A stretch of DNA of 30,974 bases from a virus. Made by a program: the position numbers and the translations under genes. Location: positions 1 to 30,974 of IMG/VR virus record IMGVR_UViG_3300030294_000125. One strand, written 5' to 3'. Shown here piece after piece: positions 23,269-30,943 of the stretch. The first letter of the stretch is position 1, and every line of letters starts with the position of its first letter. The notes under the pieces were generated by a model. That model saw nothing but the letters and a program-made list of their open reading frames with translations. It made no database searches and was not told the DNA's origin.

Positions 23269-23356
23269 AACTAACAAATATACGACATTTACCCTGTAAA
23301 ACAAAGTTAAATTATTGATATTCAATTTGTTATTTGCAAAATGTAATTGCATTTTG
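23269..23356 (-). promoter_or_regulatory. Shared phage promoter element, copy 2 (neck/tail operon)
   Basis: On the minus strand this contains TATATTTG with TTG 19 bases upstream, the Bacteroidota -7/-33 layout. It aligns without gaps to 26501-26588: 21 bases around the -7 box identical, 14 bases different, then 16 identical (AAGTTAAATTATTGAT as read on the plus strand). A partly conserved upstream part with two TTTGCA/TTGCA units follows. The conserved upstream part is a candidate binding site for a phage activator. Confidence 0.7.
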
Positions 23357-23957
23357 CGGATGGAAAATGATTAGCCGATATGCTAATGTGGAAATTAGCC
23401 AATGTGCAAATGAATTAAAGAAATGAAGAACATGATTAAACGCGAAGACGGAAAGACGCTAACAAAGAAGGCGGGAACGCCATGTAGTGACAGCTCGTGA
23501 GCTGTCTGTAGAAAATTAGCGAACGGGAGGCGAGCGTGTGTATAGACGGTGCGTGCACCGTCTGACCAGGGGTTACCGGGACGCGGGTTTCCAACGCCGG
23601 GCGGGGCTGTGCTTTGATGGAACACGAATTACACAAATAGACACAAATGAACTTGAATTATTATTCCTTTGCGGCTTCGAGTCTTAGCGTTTAATCTTCT
23701 TCTTGTCTTTATTCTTTGTTCTAATATCTTGTGGAACCCTCCGGGTTCGGGATGTGTGCGTTTGCGTATACCCCGCATTGCATACGGGGTTATCGTTGTT
23801 TCCCCCTCCGGGGGCTTGGCTCAATGTGGAACACGAATTACATAAATAGACACAAATGAACTCGAATTATTATTCCTTTGCGGCTTCGAGTCTTAGCGTT
23901 TAATCTTCTTCTTGTCTTTATTCTTTGTTCTTTGTTCTTTGCTATTTGCTCTGATTT
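23357..23957. repeat. Gene-free stretch of dispersed Bacteroidota repeats
   Basis: No gene supported. A 105-base direct repeat occurs at 23618-23722 and 23827-23931 (two differences; starts TGGAACACGAATTACA). Hairpins of the GACAGCT/AGCTGTC and GACGGTGC/GCACCGTC kind lie near 23489-23510 and 23545-23566. A palindrome GTATACCCCGC...GTATACGGGG-like unit occurs near 23766-23792. Open frames here read through repeats and were not accepted. Confidence 0.65.
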
Positions 23958-24410
23958 TCAGCATCTTTTCAGCGTGCACTCGAATTCGAGCATGACGGAT
24001 ATTTCGTTGGCATCGAAGCGGGGGAAGGGGTAACTGAGGTTGTATTGCTTCACGTCGTCGAAGAGGGCGGCTTGCTTGTAAGCGTCCATAAAGGGCTCTA
24101 CTATTTCGGTTTCTATCTGGTTGCGGAGGGCTTCGCGGGTGGTGGCGTCCTGATGCAGGGGTGTGAATTTGCAGAAGTAGATTTGCATTTTCATGGTTTT
24201 GCTCTTGAAGTATTTTTCGCGGGTGTATCGCCCGGTGATGAATTCTTCTATGTACACGAAGCTGTCGGTGCTTTGCATACCGTCGGCTTGGATGTTCATC
24301 ATGCTGCTTTCTTCGTATTGTACGCTGTAGGTGGGTGCGTCGGGGTTGAGTGCCTGGTAGTTGGCGTTGGCGGTTTGAATGATGCCTTTGAGGGTGTTTA
24401 GGAGTGCCAT
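23958..24410 (-). CDS. Putative tail/neck structural protein
   Basis: A 150-aa protein. An N-terminal helix (ALLNTLKGIIQTANANYQAL) is followed by strands (TYSVQYEESSMMNIQADGMQ, TDSFVYIEEFITGRY). A second helix (REALRNQIETEIVEPFMDAY) and strands ending SVMLEFECTLKRC follow. The helix-strand-helix-strand order and length fit the tail terminator or tube-completion proteins that follow the portal/connector genes. No diagnostic motif was seen. It is isolated on both sides by repeat-rich DNA, without an obvious promoter box upstream, so transcription probably reads through from the terminase genes. Confidence 0.4.
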   Translation of the reverse strand: MALLNTLKGIIQTANANYQALNPDAPTYSVQYEESSMMNIQADGMQSTDSFVYIEEFITGRYTREKYFKSKTMKMQIYFCKFTPLHQDATTREALRNQIETEIVEPFMDAYKQAALFDDVKQYNLSYPFPRFDANEISVMLEFECTLKRC

Positions 24411-24768
24411 TTTAATTCATAATTTTTAATTCATAATTCGTAATTGAGAATACGGAAGACAGAAGTTAAAGAAGTTAAGGAAGTTAAGAAGTTAGCCCCC
24501 CGCCTCCCGATAGCTATCGAGAAGGGGGGATGGGTTTGTTTATTAGTTTTTATTCGTTCGCATTTGCGTGTTTTATTTTTTGTTTATTTCTTCTTTGCGA
24601 CTTCGAGTCTTAGCGTTTAATCTTTCTTTACTTTCTTTCTCCGCTGCCTTCGACTCCGCTCAGGCACCACCGCCACTCATTTTTCCTCTATTTTCTTTGT
24701 TCTCTTTCTTCTTAGCGACCTTGTGTCCTAGCGTTTAATCTTATTGTCTTTCATCTTTGCTCTTTGCT
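24411..24768. repeat. Gene-free stretch between terminase and structural genes
   Basis: Nothing coding. It contains tandem GAAGTTAA-type units (24462-24493), a GC-rich palindrome around CCCGATAGCTATCGAG (24497-24530) and a copy of the 21-bp motif with CTTCGACTCCGCTCAGGCAC (24648-24668). Two TTAGCG...GTTTAATCTT dispersed units are also present. Portal and capsid genes would be expected here in an intact phage; none is present. Confidence 0.65.
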
Positions 24769-25944
24769 CTAGTATGATATTTTCCGTATTCCCCCACTTT
24801 GGGGTTTTATGCTGAGTTTGTTTAGTGCCACGTAGCGGAGGGCATCCAGGAGGTGGTTGTAGCTGTCAATGGGTTCGTTGGTGGGGTGGCCGTTTTTGTC
24901 GGTTTTCCATTTGTAGGCGGTGAGTTCTTTCCGCAGGTTCGTGGATTGGCGGGTTACGTTGAGGTGGTAGCGTTTCAGGATGTCAATGCCGTTGAGTATG
25001 CTGTCGGGGCCTTTGCGGGCGGGTTCTACTTTTAGTTTCTGGGCTTTTAGTTCAGCTATGCTTTTGGGCTCGGCGCAGTCGGCTATAATCTCGTGGGTGT
25101 GGAGCTCGTTGCGTGTTATGCTGTCTATTATGCGGCTGTTGAGCATGCCGGTAGTGTATTCTATTTCGTTGAGCCAGAGCTCACCTTCGCTGAGCATCAC
25201 GTCGATGATGGCCGTGGGGTCGTTGGTGAAGCCGAAATCGAGGCCTATCCATCGTTTCTTGTATTGGTCGGGCATCTCGTCCACCAGGCTCCAGTCGGTG
25301 TAAATCTGCCCTTCCAGTTTTCCGGTAAGCCCGCGGGCATATACTTTCCATAGCTCTTTGTCTTTTATTTCTTCTATCCGCTGGTGCTGTTCGGGGGTGA
25401 GGTAGGGGTTGTTGCGGTGGTCGGAAATGATGAGTTTCACGTCCGGCTTGCCTACCATGTCGTGCGCCCAGAAGCGTGCGGTGGGGTTGTAGTCGATATA
25501 CACTTTTTTGCGTGTGCGGATCTCGAGCTGGAAGTAGATGGGGTACTGGATGCCGTCGGCTTCGTTCACGAATAGGTAGTCGCGCTTGCCGCTTTTGGCG
25601 TCTTGCTCATCCTGATAGGAGTTGAATTCTATCACGGAGCCGTTGTGGCAGGTAAATAGGCGATCGGTTTCGTTGGGTTTGGCTATTGTTTCGCGGTATA
25701 GTGGTGAGTTGCTCCATATTTGTTTGGCATCGCGGTAGGCTCCTTTTTTGAGGTTGGGTATGTCTTGGCCGACTACGGTTATTACTTGGTTTTGTTCGCG
25801 TGTGGCGAGGATGAACAGCACGTCGAGTATGGTGTATGTTTTTCCGCTGGAGGTTCCTCCCTGGTTGATTATGATTCGTTTGTCGGTGTTTAGGTTTTCA
25901 AAAAACAAAGGTGGCTTGTGTAGTGTGATCTTGTTTTTGCTCAT
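24769..25944 (-). CDS. Terminase large subunit
   Basis: A 391-aa protein, complete. ATPase domain: Walker A GGTSSGKTY at residues 29-37, followed by the ITVVGQDIPNLKKGAYRDAK segment. A Walker B-like YLFVNEADGI lies near residue 125. Nuclease domain: GLDFGFTNDPTAI near residue 228 with the first catalytic Asp, DCAEPKSIAEL near 290, and a final LLDALRYV with the last acidic residue. It belongs to the large PBSX/Terminase_6-like group. The enzyme packages DNA into capsids using ATP and cuts the concatemer. It overlaps the small terminase gene by 47 bases. All motifs look intact, though no portal or capsid gene follows. Confidence 0.9.
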   Translation of the reverse strand: MSKNKITLHKPPLFFENLNTDKRIIINQGGTSSGKTYTILDVLFILATREQNQVITVVGQDIPNLKKGAYRDAKQIWSNSPLYRETIAKPNETDRLFTCHNGSVIEFNSYQDEQDAKSGKRDYLFVNEADGIQYPIYFQLEIRTRKKVYIDYNPTARFWAHDMVGKPDVKLIISDHRNNPYLTPEQHQRIEEIKDKELWKVYARGLTGKLEGQIYTDWSLVDEMPDQYKKRWIGLDFGFTNDPTAIIDVMLSEGELWLNEIEYTTGMLNSRIIDSITRNELHTHEIIADCAEPKSIAELKAQKLKVEPARKGPDSILNGIDILKRYHLNVTRQSTNLRKELTAYKWKTDKNGHPTNEPIDSYNHLLDALRYVALNKLSIKPQSGGIRKISY

Positions 25945-26467
25945 TGTCGGGGAATGTTGATTTGGCGTTGCGTTCCACCTTCATATATACTGTTTTCACG
26001 GGTTCTTTGCCTTGGTGGGCGGTGAGTTCCTTTTTGTCGGATAGGCCGAGTTTGCGCATCACGATGCTGGCGTTGAAGGTTCCTACCATGGCGCCTTCGA
26101 ATTGCTGGGTGTTTATTATTTGGTTCACGCGGGTGCAGATGTCGAAGTAGGCTTTGTTGCAGGGTTTGGTGGCGTAGGTGTCGAAGTCCTGGCGGTTGAT
26201 GTCGAGGTAGTTGCATAGCCCGTCCAGGGTGTAGGGGCGGGTGGTGGGCACGGCTATGGTGGGGCCTAGTAGCTGGAGTAGCTCGGTGGTGTCGCCTTCA
26301 AAGTTGGCGGGTATGGTGGTGCTGCCTTTCTTGGGTTGCATTTTTATCCAGGGGTTTTGGTCGCACCAGTCGAAGTATTGGCAGGCTTTGTCCCAGAGCT
26401 GCTGGGGGGTGTATTCTGTATGTTGGGTGGGGTTGCCCCATTTGGTGTGTTGGTCGGGTGCTGGCAT
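25898..26467 (-). CDS. Terminase small subunit
   Basis: A 189-aa protein. An ATG at 26509 would add 14 residues, but it lies inside the TAnnTTTG promoter box, so the ATG at 26467 (MPAPDQHTKWGN) is chosen. Features: TPQQLWDKACQYFDWCDQNP near the N-terminus and RPYTLDGLCNYLDINRQDFD, a helix-turn-helix-like DNA-binding part. A helical MVGTFNASIVMRKLGLSDKK follows, with the GTFNASIVMRKLGL pattern usual in small terminases of Bacteroidota and Firmicutes prophages. It would recognise the pac/cos site and hand DNA to the large subunit. The gene overlaps terL by 47 bases and heads the operon. Confidence 0.8.
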   Translation of the reverse strand: MPAPDQHTKWGNPTQHTEYTPQQLWDKACQYFDWCDQNPWIKMQPKKGSTTIPANFEGDTTELLQLLGPTIAVPTTRPYTLDGLCNYLDINRQDFDTYATKPCNKAYFDICTRVNQIINTQQFEGAMVGTFNASIVMRKLGLSDKKELTAHQGKEPVKTVYMKVERNAKSTFPDNEQKQDHTTQATFVF

Positions 26468-26500
26468 GGTGTGTGGTGTTTTTTCGGTGTTGTCTTTTTT

Positions 26501-26588
26501 AACTAACAAATATACGACATTGTTTTTAAAATGTCAAGTTAAATTATTGATTGTGAGTGTGTTGTTTGCAGTTTGTATTTGCATTTTG
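26501..26588 (-). promoter_or_regulatory. Shared phage promoter element, copy 1 (terminase operon)
   Basis: On the minus strand: TATATTTG (26514 to 26507) preceded by TTG at 20 bases. Upstream is a block shared with 23269-23356 at the same spacing. The transcription start would fall near 26500, so the first usable start codon of terS is 26467. Confidence 0.75.
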
Positions 26589-27100
26589 AGAATATGGGAG
26601 AATAAAGAGCAAAGAATAAAAATGAAAGACTATAATAAAGGTTAAACGCTAAGACGGAAAGGCGCAAAGAGGAAAGACAATTAGCCAATGTGCTAATTAG
26701 CAAATTAAAGAATGAAGAGAATTAAGAAAATAGAGGAAAAATAAGTGTCGGTGGTGGCTGTGGTGCCTGAGCGGAGTCGAAGGCAGCGAAGCCGAAGCCA
26801 ATACAATAAGATTAAACGCGAAGATGCTAGGACGCTAAGAGGAAAGACATGGAATGAGGGGAGGGGAACACGAATTACACGAAGGACACAAATGAACACA
26901 AATGATTAAACGCGAAGGGGCTAGAACGCAAAGAATAACCACACTTACAGGCAAAAGAAGCGACTGCTTGGATAGAAACAAAACTCAACCCGGCGGGCTG
27001 TAAACAATGCTTAAGTTGATGAATGATGTAGGTGCTAATGGATAGGTAGTTAGGGGGTTTGAAAAGTACACTAGCAGATAAAAGCAAAACTACAACATTG
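26589..27100. repeat. Gene-free stretch of dispersed repeats
   Basis: Bases 26690-26756 match 9991-10057 at 66 of 67 positions. The 21-bp motif lies at 26762-26782. A unit GGAACACGAATTACACGAAG with CACAAATG repeats lies at about 26867-26910. No gene, and no strong terminator for the 646-aa gene that ends at 27101, was seen. Confidence 0.6.
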
Positions 27101-29041
27101 CTATTTTACATTAATAGTTATTGGTTGTTTATCTTCTGTTTGAGGTTTATCCTTTTGAATATAAATAGTATCTGTCTTTTGTTTCTCTGAATTATTTATA
27201 GTCTTCATTAATGGAAATTTAAAATAAAGCAAAAAACTTAAAAACAATACAAATAAAACAAAGAATAAAACGGCAAAAAATCTTAGCTTATGAAAATTAA
27301 AGACTTCTTTATAGTCTTTTTTGGTTGTAACAAATGGAGAAACAATAAGAAGCAATGCTAAAAATAATAAGAGAACAGTCCCTAACGCGGATGAATTTAC
27401 TATTATTGATAAAAAATTAGAGCCTTTGTTTGCAACAAATATATTAACAGAGCCAAACAAAAAGGTAATAAGACCCGTGAAGATTCCAAGAATTTCAAAG
27501 TTTCTTTTTAACGCTGATTCAATTTCACTTTTTGTATTTTCAATGCTCTGTTTTACTTTTGAGAAATCAGAACGTTGGGACAAATTCTCTTGTAAAAAAT
27601 CAAAACGTTGGGATAAATTCTCTTTTTTACGTCTTGATTCATCTAAATAATTATCCTGTTCTTTGTAATCGATATATTTGGCAAAAGTTGATGGACAATA
27701 TACACTTATACCATTTATTTCAACCAATGATTCTGAAAATGGGAGTTGAAACGGAAAGAATTTATGATTCTTACTCCATTTGATAGAGTCTTCATATTTT
27801 TTTAATAAAGAATTAAGCTCACTAAATTTATCATCAATAAGGCTACTATAATCTCCTTTTTCTAAATGTGAATCCAAACATTTAATTATTGATTCTATTG
27901 CTTTTTCAAAAGGATGAAAATTTCGTACATCCGTTTTATTGTGCAGTTCTGTAATTTTGTTGATTTCTTCTTTTAGCTCTTTAAGTTGAAGTTTTCCATG
28001 TGTGGACAAAAACGAAAATCGACAATTGTATAGAAAATTTTGGACAGTATCCCATGAAAATTTATCGTGTTTGTCTAATAAATTAGTTGATTCTGATAAT
28101 CTTCTAACTGCAGAATCGTATTTTTTGTCAAATTTACTAATGACTTTATCCATTTTTTTATCAACATCCTTTTTGTCTTTAAGTGTTTGATAATGGCGCA
28201 TCAATAAAATATAAGAAGATAAATTGTTCGATTCAGAATTAATGTCTTTTTTCCATTTGTTTATTTTATTCTCATCAATTTCAATATCCTTATCTTGGTC
28301 AAATAATTTTGTTAATTCAAAAAAATCTTTGAAGTTGTCTATTTCTAATGAGTCTGGATTGTTTTCTCTGGTTACAAAGTCAAGAGAGAAAAAGAAAACG
28401 TCTTTTTTTATCCTTTTAATAATAAAATGACATTTATATAAAAGAATATTATAAATATTGAGTAATTCTTTTTTGTCTGCTGCTACTATATTTCTAATTT
28501 TATTTTCAATGTTAGTTTTGATGCTAAGAAGATCTTGAAACTTGTCATCATTAGATGGAAATTGGTAATCAAATTTACATATAGGAATACATAAATTGAT
28601 AAAATCATCTAATCTCGAAGGTGTAGTAGATGTGTATGTGCTGTAGATGCCAAAATCATTGCTATTATCTTTTGTGTCAACTTTTTGCTTAGCATATATT
28701 TGTACACGTTGAAGATGCCTAATTGAGTTAAATAAACTCTTATTTATCTCTTGTATGCGGTTGTTAATAATTGCTTTTTTCTCATCGTCATCTATAGAAT
28801 ATTCACGTGATATAGCGTTTAAAAAAATAGTAATGTCATTATTAAACGTATCCGAATAAATATATTCACCACATAAAATTGATTTTGAAAAACAAATAAA
28901 GCTGTTTTCTATAAAAGAATCTAAATTATTAGAAACAGTTCTATATGCAACATCATCACTAAAATCTATAGTCTTAGTCTCTATATTAGTTGATTCAATA
29001 TATTCATCATAACATTTTTGTATGTACTTTTTTCTTTCCAT
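27101..29041 (-). CDS. Large protein with C-terminal membrane segments (candidate effector of Panacea system)
   Basis: A 646-aa protein I do not recognise. Residues 1-480 are helical, highly charged (Lys/Asp/Asn) and AT-coded, with no P-loop, nuclease or protease motif that I can see. At about 470-490 there is a duplicated 11-residue unit (ENLSQRFDFLQ/ENLSQRSDFSK), then a short coiled coil (QSIENTKSEIESALKRN). Three hydrophobic segments follow: ILGIFTGLITFLFGSVNIFV, SALGTVLLLFLALLLIVSPF and LRFFAVLFFVLFVLFLSFLL. The tail is polar. The layout, a large soluble sensor-like part with a membrane anchor, fits membrane effectors of bacterial defence systems. Its start follows the Panacea gene stop by four bases. 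A toxin role is inferred from context. Confidence 0.6.
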   Translation of the reverse strand: MERKKYIQKCYDEYIESTNIETKTIDFSDDVAYRTVSNNLDSFIENSFICFSKSILCGEYIYSDTFNNDITIFLNAISREYSIDDDEKKAIINNRIQEINKSLFNSIRHLQRVQIYAKQKVDTKDNSNDFGIYSTYTSTTPSRLDDFINLCIPICKFDYQFPSNDDKFQDLLSIKTNIENKIRNIVAADKKELLNIYNILLYKCHFIIKRIKKDVFFFSLDFVTRENNPDSLEIDNFKDFFELTKLFDQDKDIEIDENKINKWKKDINSESNNLSSYILLMRHYQTLKDKKDVDKKMDKVISKFDKKYDSAVRRLSESTNLLDKHDKFSWDTVQNFLYNCRFSFLSTHGKLQLKELKEEINKITELHNKTDVRNFHPFEKAIESIIKCLDSHLEKGDYSSLIDDKFSELNSLLKKYEDSIKWSKNHKFFPFQLPFSESLVEINGISVYCPSTFAKYIDYKEQDNYLDESRRKKENLSQRFDFLQENLSQRSDFSKVKQSIENTKSEIESALKRNFEILGIFTGLITFLFGSVNIFVANKGSNFLSIIVNSSALGTVLLLFLALLLIVSPFVTTKKDYKEVFNFHKLRFFAVLFFVLFVLFLSFLLYFKFPLMKTINNSEKQKTDTIYIQKDKPQTEDKQPITINVK

Positions 29042-29045
29042 TCAG

Positions 29046-29615
29046 TTATGATTGGGGAATATATCCGTAAAATTTATTCCGATCGTTTCTAATTTCTTCT
29101 GAGGTTATTTTATATGCTTGTTGCCCCATTAGTTGAGCGAAGTTATAAGCAGAAATCCAGCTATCCCATTGATGAGTGATTTCCACTAGATCAAAAGCAT
29201 TCAGCGTAATGAGTTCTGAGTTAATATTTTTTATTTTATTGACTGATTTTTCTATTTTGAGTTGAAGTTCCTTCTCTAACGTTGTTAAACCAGTATTTTC
29301 TTTTATACTTATTTTTCTATCTGTTATATCGTAATTTGGTAATTCATTGCTATTCATTGCATTATACACATCACTTTCAACTGGTCCGTAAGGGAGTGCA
29401 CGAAAATCGTCAAAAATATCCAACAAGTCGCTCTTATCATCTTTATCATCTGTTTTTGTTGCCGCTGTAAGAAAAAGTAATTTTAGCAACGAAAGCTTAG
29501 TGAACGCATTGGTAAATGCGTCATCTTTTCCTGTTCTCTCTTTGTACCAACCCGCAAAAAGTTCAACTAAATAATTGAACGATAGTGCTTTTATATTGTT
29601 TTTAGATAAATCCAT
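29046..29615 (-). CDS. Panacea-domain protein (DUF4065/SocA/GepA-like), candidate antitoxin
   Basis: A 189-aa protein. Residues about 15-60 give the opening helices (FNYLVELFAGWYKERTG, then LSLLKLLFLTAATKT). These are followed by the hallmark FRALPYGPVESDVYNAM, matching the YGPV.S.VY motif of Panacea domains. The C-terminal part (LNAFDLVEITHQWDSWISAY, then QAYKITSEEIRND) also fits the family, where an L..LT/H..W helix ends the domain. Panacea domains act as antitoxins neutralising many unrelated toxins, or as proteolysis adaptors (SocA). It is the first gene of a two-gene operon, directly before the 646-aa membrane protein. Promoter with tandem repeats upstream. Confidence 0.75.
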   Translation of the reverse strand: MDLSKNNIKALSFNYLVELFAGWYKERTGKDDAFTNAFTKLSLLKLLFLTAATKTDDKDDKSDLLDIFDDFRALPYGPVESDVYNAMNSNELPNYDITDRKISIKENTGLTTLEKELQLKIEKSVNKIKNINSELITLNAFDLVEITHQWDSWISAYNFAQLMGQQAYKITSEEIRNDRNKFYGYIPQS

Positions 29616-29646
29616 ACAAGTGTTTGTATTATTTTAAATACTAATG

Positions 29647-29693
29647 CAAATATATGAAATAGAAAACAAGTTATCAACAAAGTTATCAACAAA
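29647..29693 (-). promoter_or_regulatory. Promoter with tandem repeat operator for the Panacea operon
   Basis: On the minus strand TATATTTG (29654 to 29647), with TTG about 20 bases upstream, forms a Bacteroidota promoter. The -33 region is built of two perfect 12-bp tandem copies of GTTATCAACAAA (plus-strand reading; 29670-29681 and 29682-29693). One face of the repeat could be the binding site of an autoregulator. The ATG lies 32 bases from the box. Confidence 0.6.
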
Positions 29694-30484
29694 ATGTTAT
29701 GTCCATAAATATCCACGTTTATTTCCATATTTCCCAGCCATACCGAAGTTCTCCGTTAAGTGTAGGCTCTGCCCATAACCTACGCCGAACATAAGTTATC
29801 GTTTTAAATTTTTGCAGACAGGTCGCAACCTCTCACTAGGGACTTTCCCGCCTTCGTTCTTAGCGTCCTCGTGCCTTCGCGTTTAATCTTATGTGTCAAT
29901 TTGTGTCCTTCGTGTAATTTGTGTTCCAGCATTCAGCACCGAGGCATTTGTGGAAGCCTAACCCCTCCGCTTCGCTCGTCCCCTTTAGCAAAAGAGGACA
30001 ATATTTGTACTAGCTGCGCAATAGTACCTGTAAGAATGCTTGTGCAAATTATTCTTCCCTATTGATAAAGGGAAGTACCCGTAAGGGGGATGGGTTAGAA
30101 TAATTGATAATTCATAATTGTTTAGTTGTGTTGCCCTCCGGGCATTTTCTTTCGCAGCTAGAACACAAATTACACGAAGGACACAAATAAACACGAATGA
30201 ATTTCTAAGAGACAGCTAGCAAGCTGTCTCTACGCAGGCTTTCCCGCTTTTATTCTTCGCGTCCTCGTGCCTTCGCGTTTAATCTTATTGTCTTTCTTCG
30301 CTGGCTTCGACTCCGCTCAGGCACCATAGCCACCGCCCGCAGGTATTCTCCCGGTATTTTTTAATTATTTTAATTTTCTTCATTTCTTTAATTCATCAGC
30401 TAATTAGCACATCGGCACAGTTGCACATTGTCGTTGCTCTTTATTCTTTAACATTTTACACTCTTCATTTAAAATCGGATTTAT
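29694..30484. repeat. Gene-free stretch of dispersed repeats
   Basis: No gene supported. Contains TTAGCGTCCTCGTGCCTTCG and GTTTAATCTTAT units (near 29858-29892 and 30256-30290), CGTGTAATTTGTGTTCC and its reverse (near 29910-29926 and 30162-30180), and a GAGACAGCT/AGCTGTCTC hairpin (30210-30229). A 21-bp motif copy lies at 30305-30325. Short frames here cross repeats and are not accepted. Confidence 0.6.
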
Positions 30485-30492
30485 TAACTTTG
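30485..30492 (+). promoter_or_regulatory. -7 promoter box of the small membrane protein
   Basis: TAACTTTG matches TAnnTTTG, about 79 bases before the ATG at 30571. No TTG at -33 was found, so this is tentative. Confidence 0.4.
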
Positions 30493-30570
30493 TGTATAGA
30501 ACCGGAATTTACATAACTCAAAAAAAGAAAGGAACTTACTTATTGAATAAACCTCTACACCCTTAAATAT

Positions 30571-30936
30571 ATGTTGAACTATTTTTTCTACAAGGATTAT
30601 GTTTATAATCGAAAAATCGGGCATTCTGATCCTTTGCTGACTTCGGCGATGGTGATTAGTGTGCTGGAATTTGTAAATTTATTTACGGTATTTATTTTTA
30701 TCGACAGGTTGATGCCTTTCCTTTCTCTCGAAGCTACCTTTGTTTGCATCATCTTGTTGATAACTATTTTGCTGTACGTAAATATCCACTATTACAAACG
30801 GAGGAAGGTTGAGATTTGTAATAGGTATAAACACGAAACCGAGACAAAAAAGATGTTAGGAAATGTTTTTTATGTCGGGTACTTACTGGCATCATTCCTT
30901 TTATTCATTGTCTTGATTGTTGAGTTTAAACTGTAA
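30571..30936 (+). CDS. Small integral membrane protein of unknown function
   Basis: A 121-aa protein with four hydrophobic segments: about residues 24-44 (LTSAMVISVLEFVNLFTVFI), 52-70 (LSLEATFVCIILLITILLYV) directly continued, and 95-119 (VFYVGYLLASFLLFIVLIVE). A basic loop lies between them (YYKRRKVEICNRYKHETETK). No signal peptide beyond the first membrane segment. I do not recognise a family. It reads away from the phage and Panacea genes and probably belongs to the host chromosome. A hairpin follows the stop. Confidence 0.55.
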   Translation: MLNYFFYKDYVYNRKIGHSDPLLTSAMVISVLEFVNLFTVFIFIDRLMPFLSLEATFVCIILLITILLYVNIHYYKRRKVEICNRYKHETETKKMLGNVFYVGYLLASFLLFIVLIVEFKL

Positions 30937-30943
30937 CAACTAT

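Noticed and set aside
23395-23636. Two overlapping minus-strand frames
   Set aside because: They read through dispersed palindromes and repeat units, with repeat-derived peptide composition.
13871-26467. Diversity-generating retroelement acting on the mosaic tail genes
   Set aside because: No reverse transcriptase or template repeat with adenine-specific differences was found in the window.
26468-26509. Longer start of the small terminase
   Set aside because: The ATG at 26509 lies inside the TATATTTG promoter box, upstream of the expected transcription start.
29670-29693. Replication origin with DnaA boxes
   Set aside because: TTATCAACA differs from the consensus at one base, only two copies exist, and there is no dnaA, dnaN or AT-rich unwinding region with further boxes.
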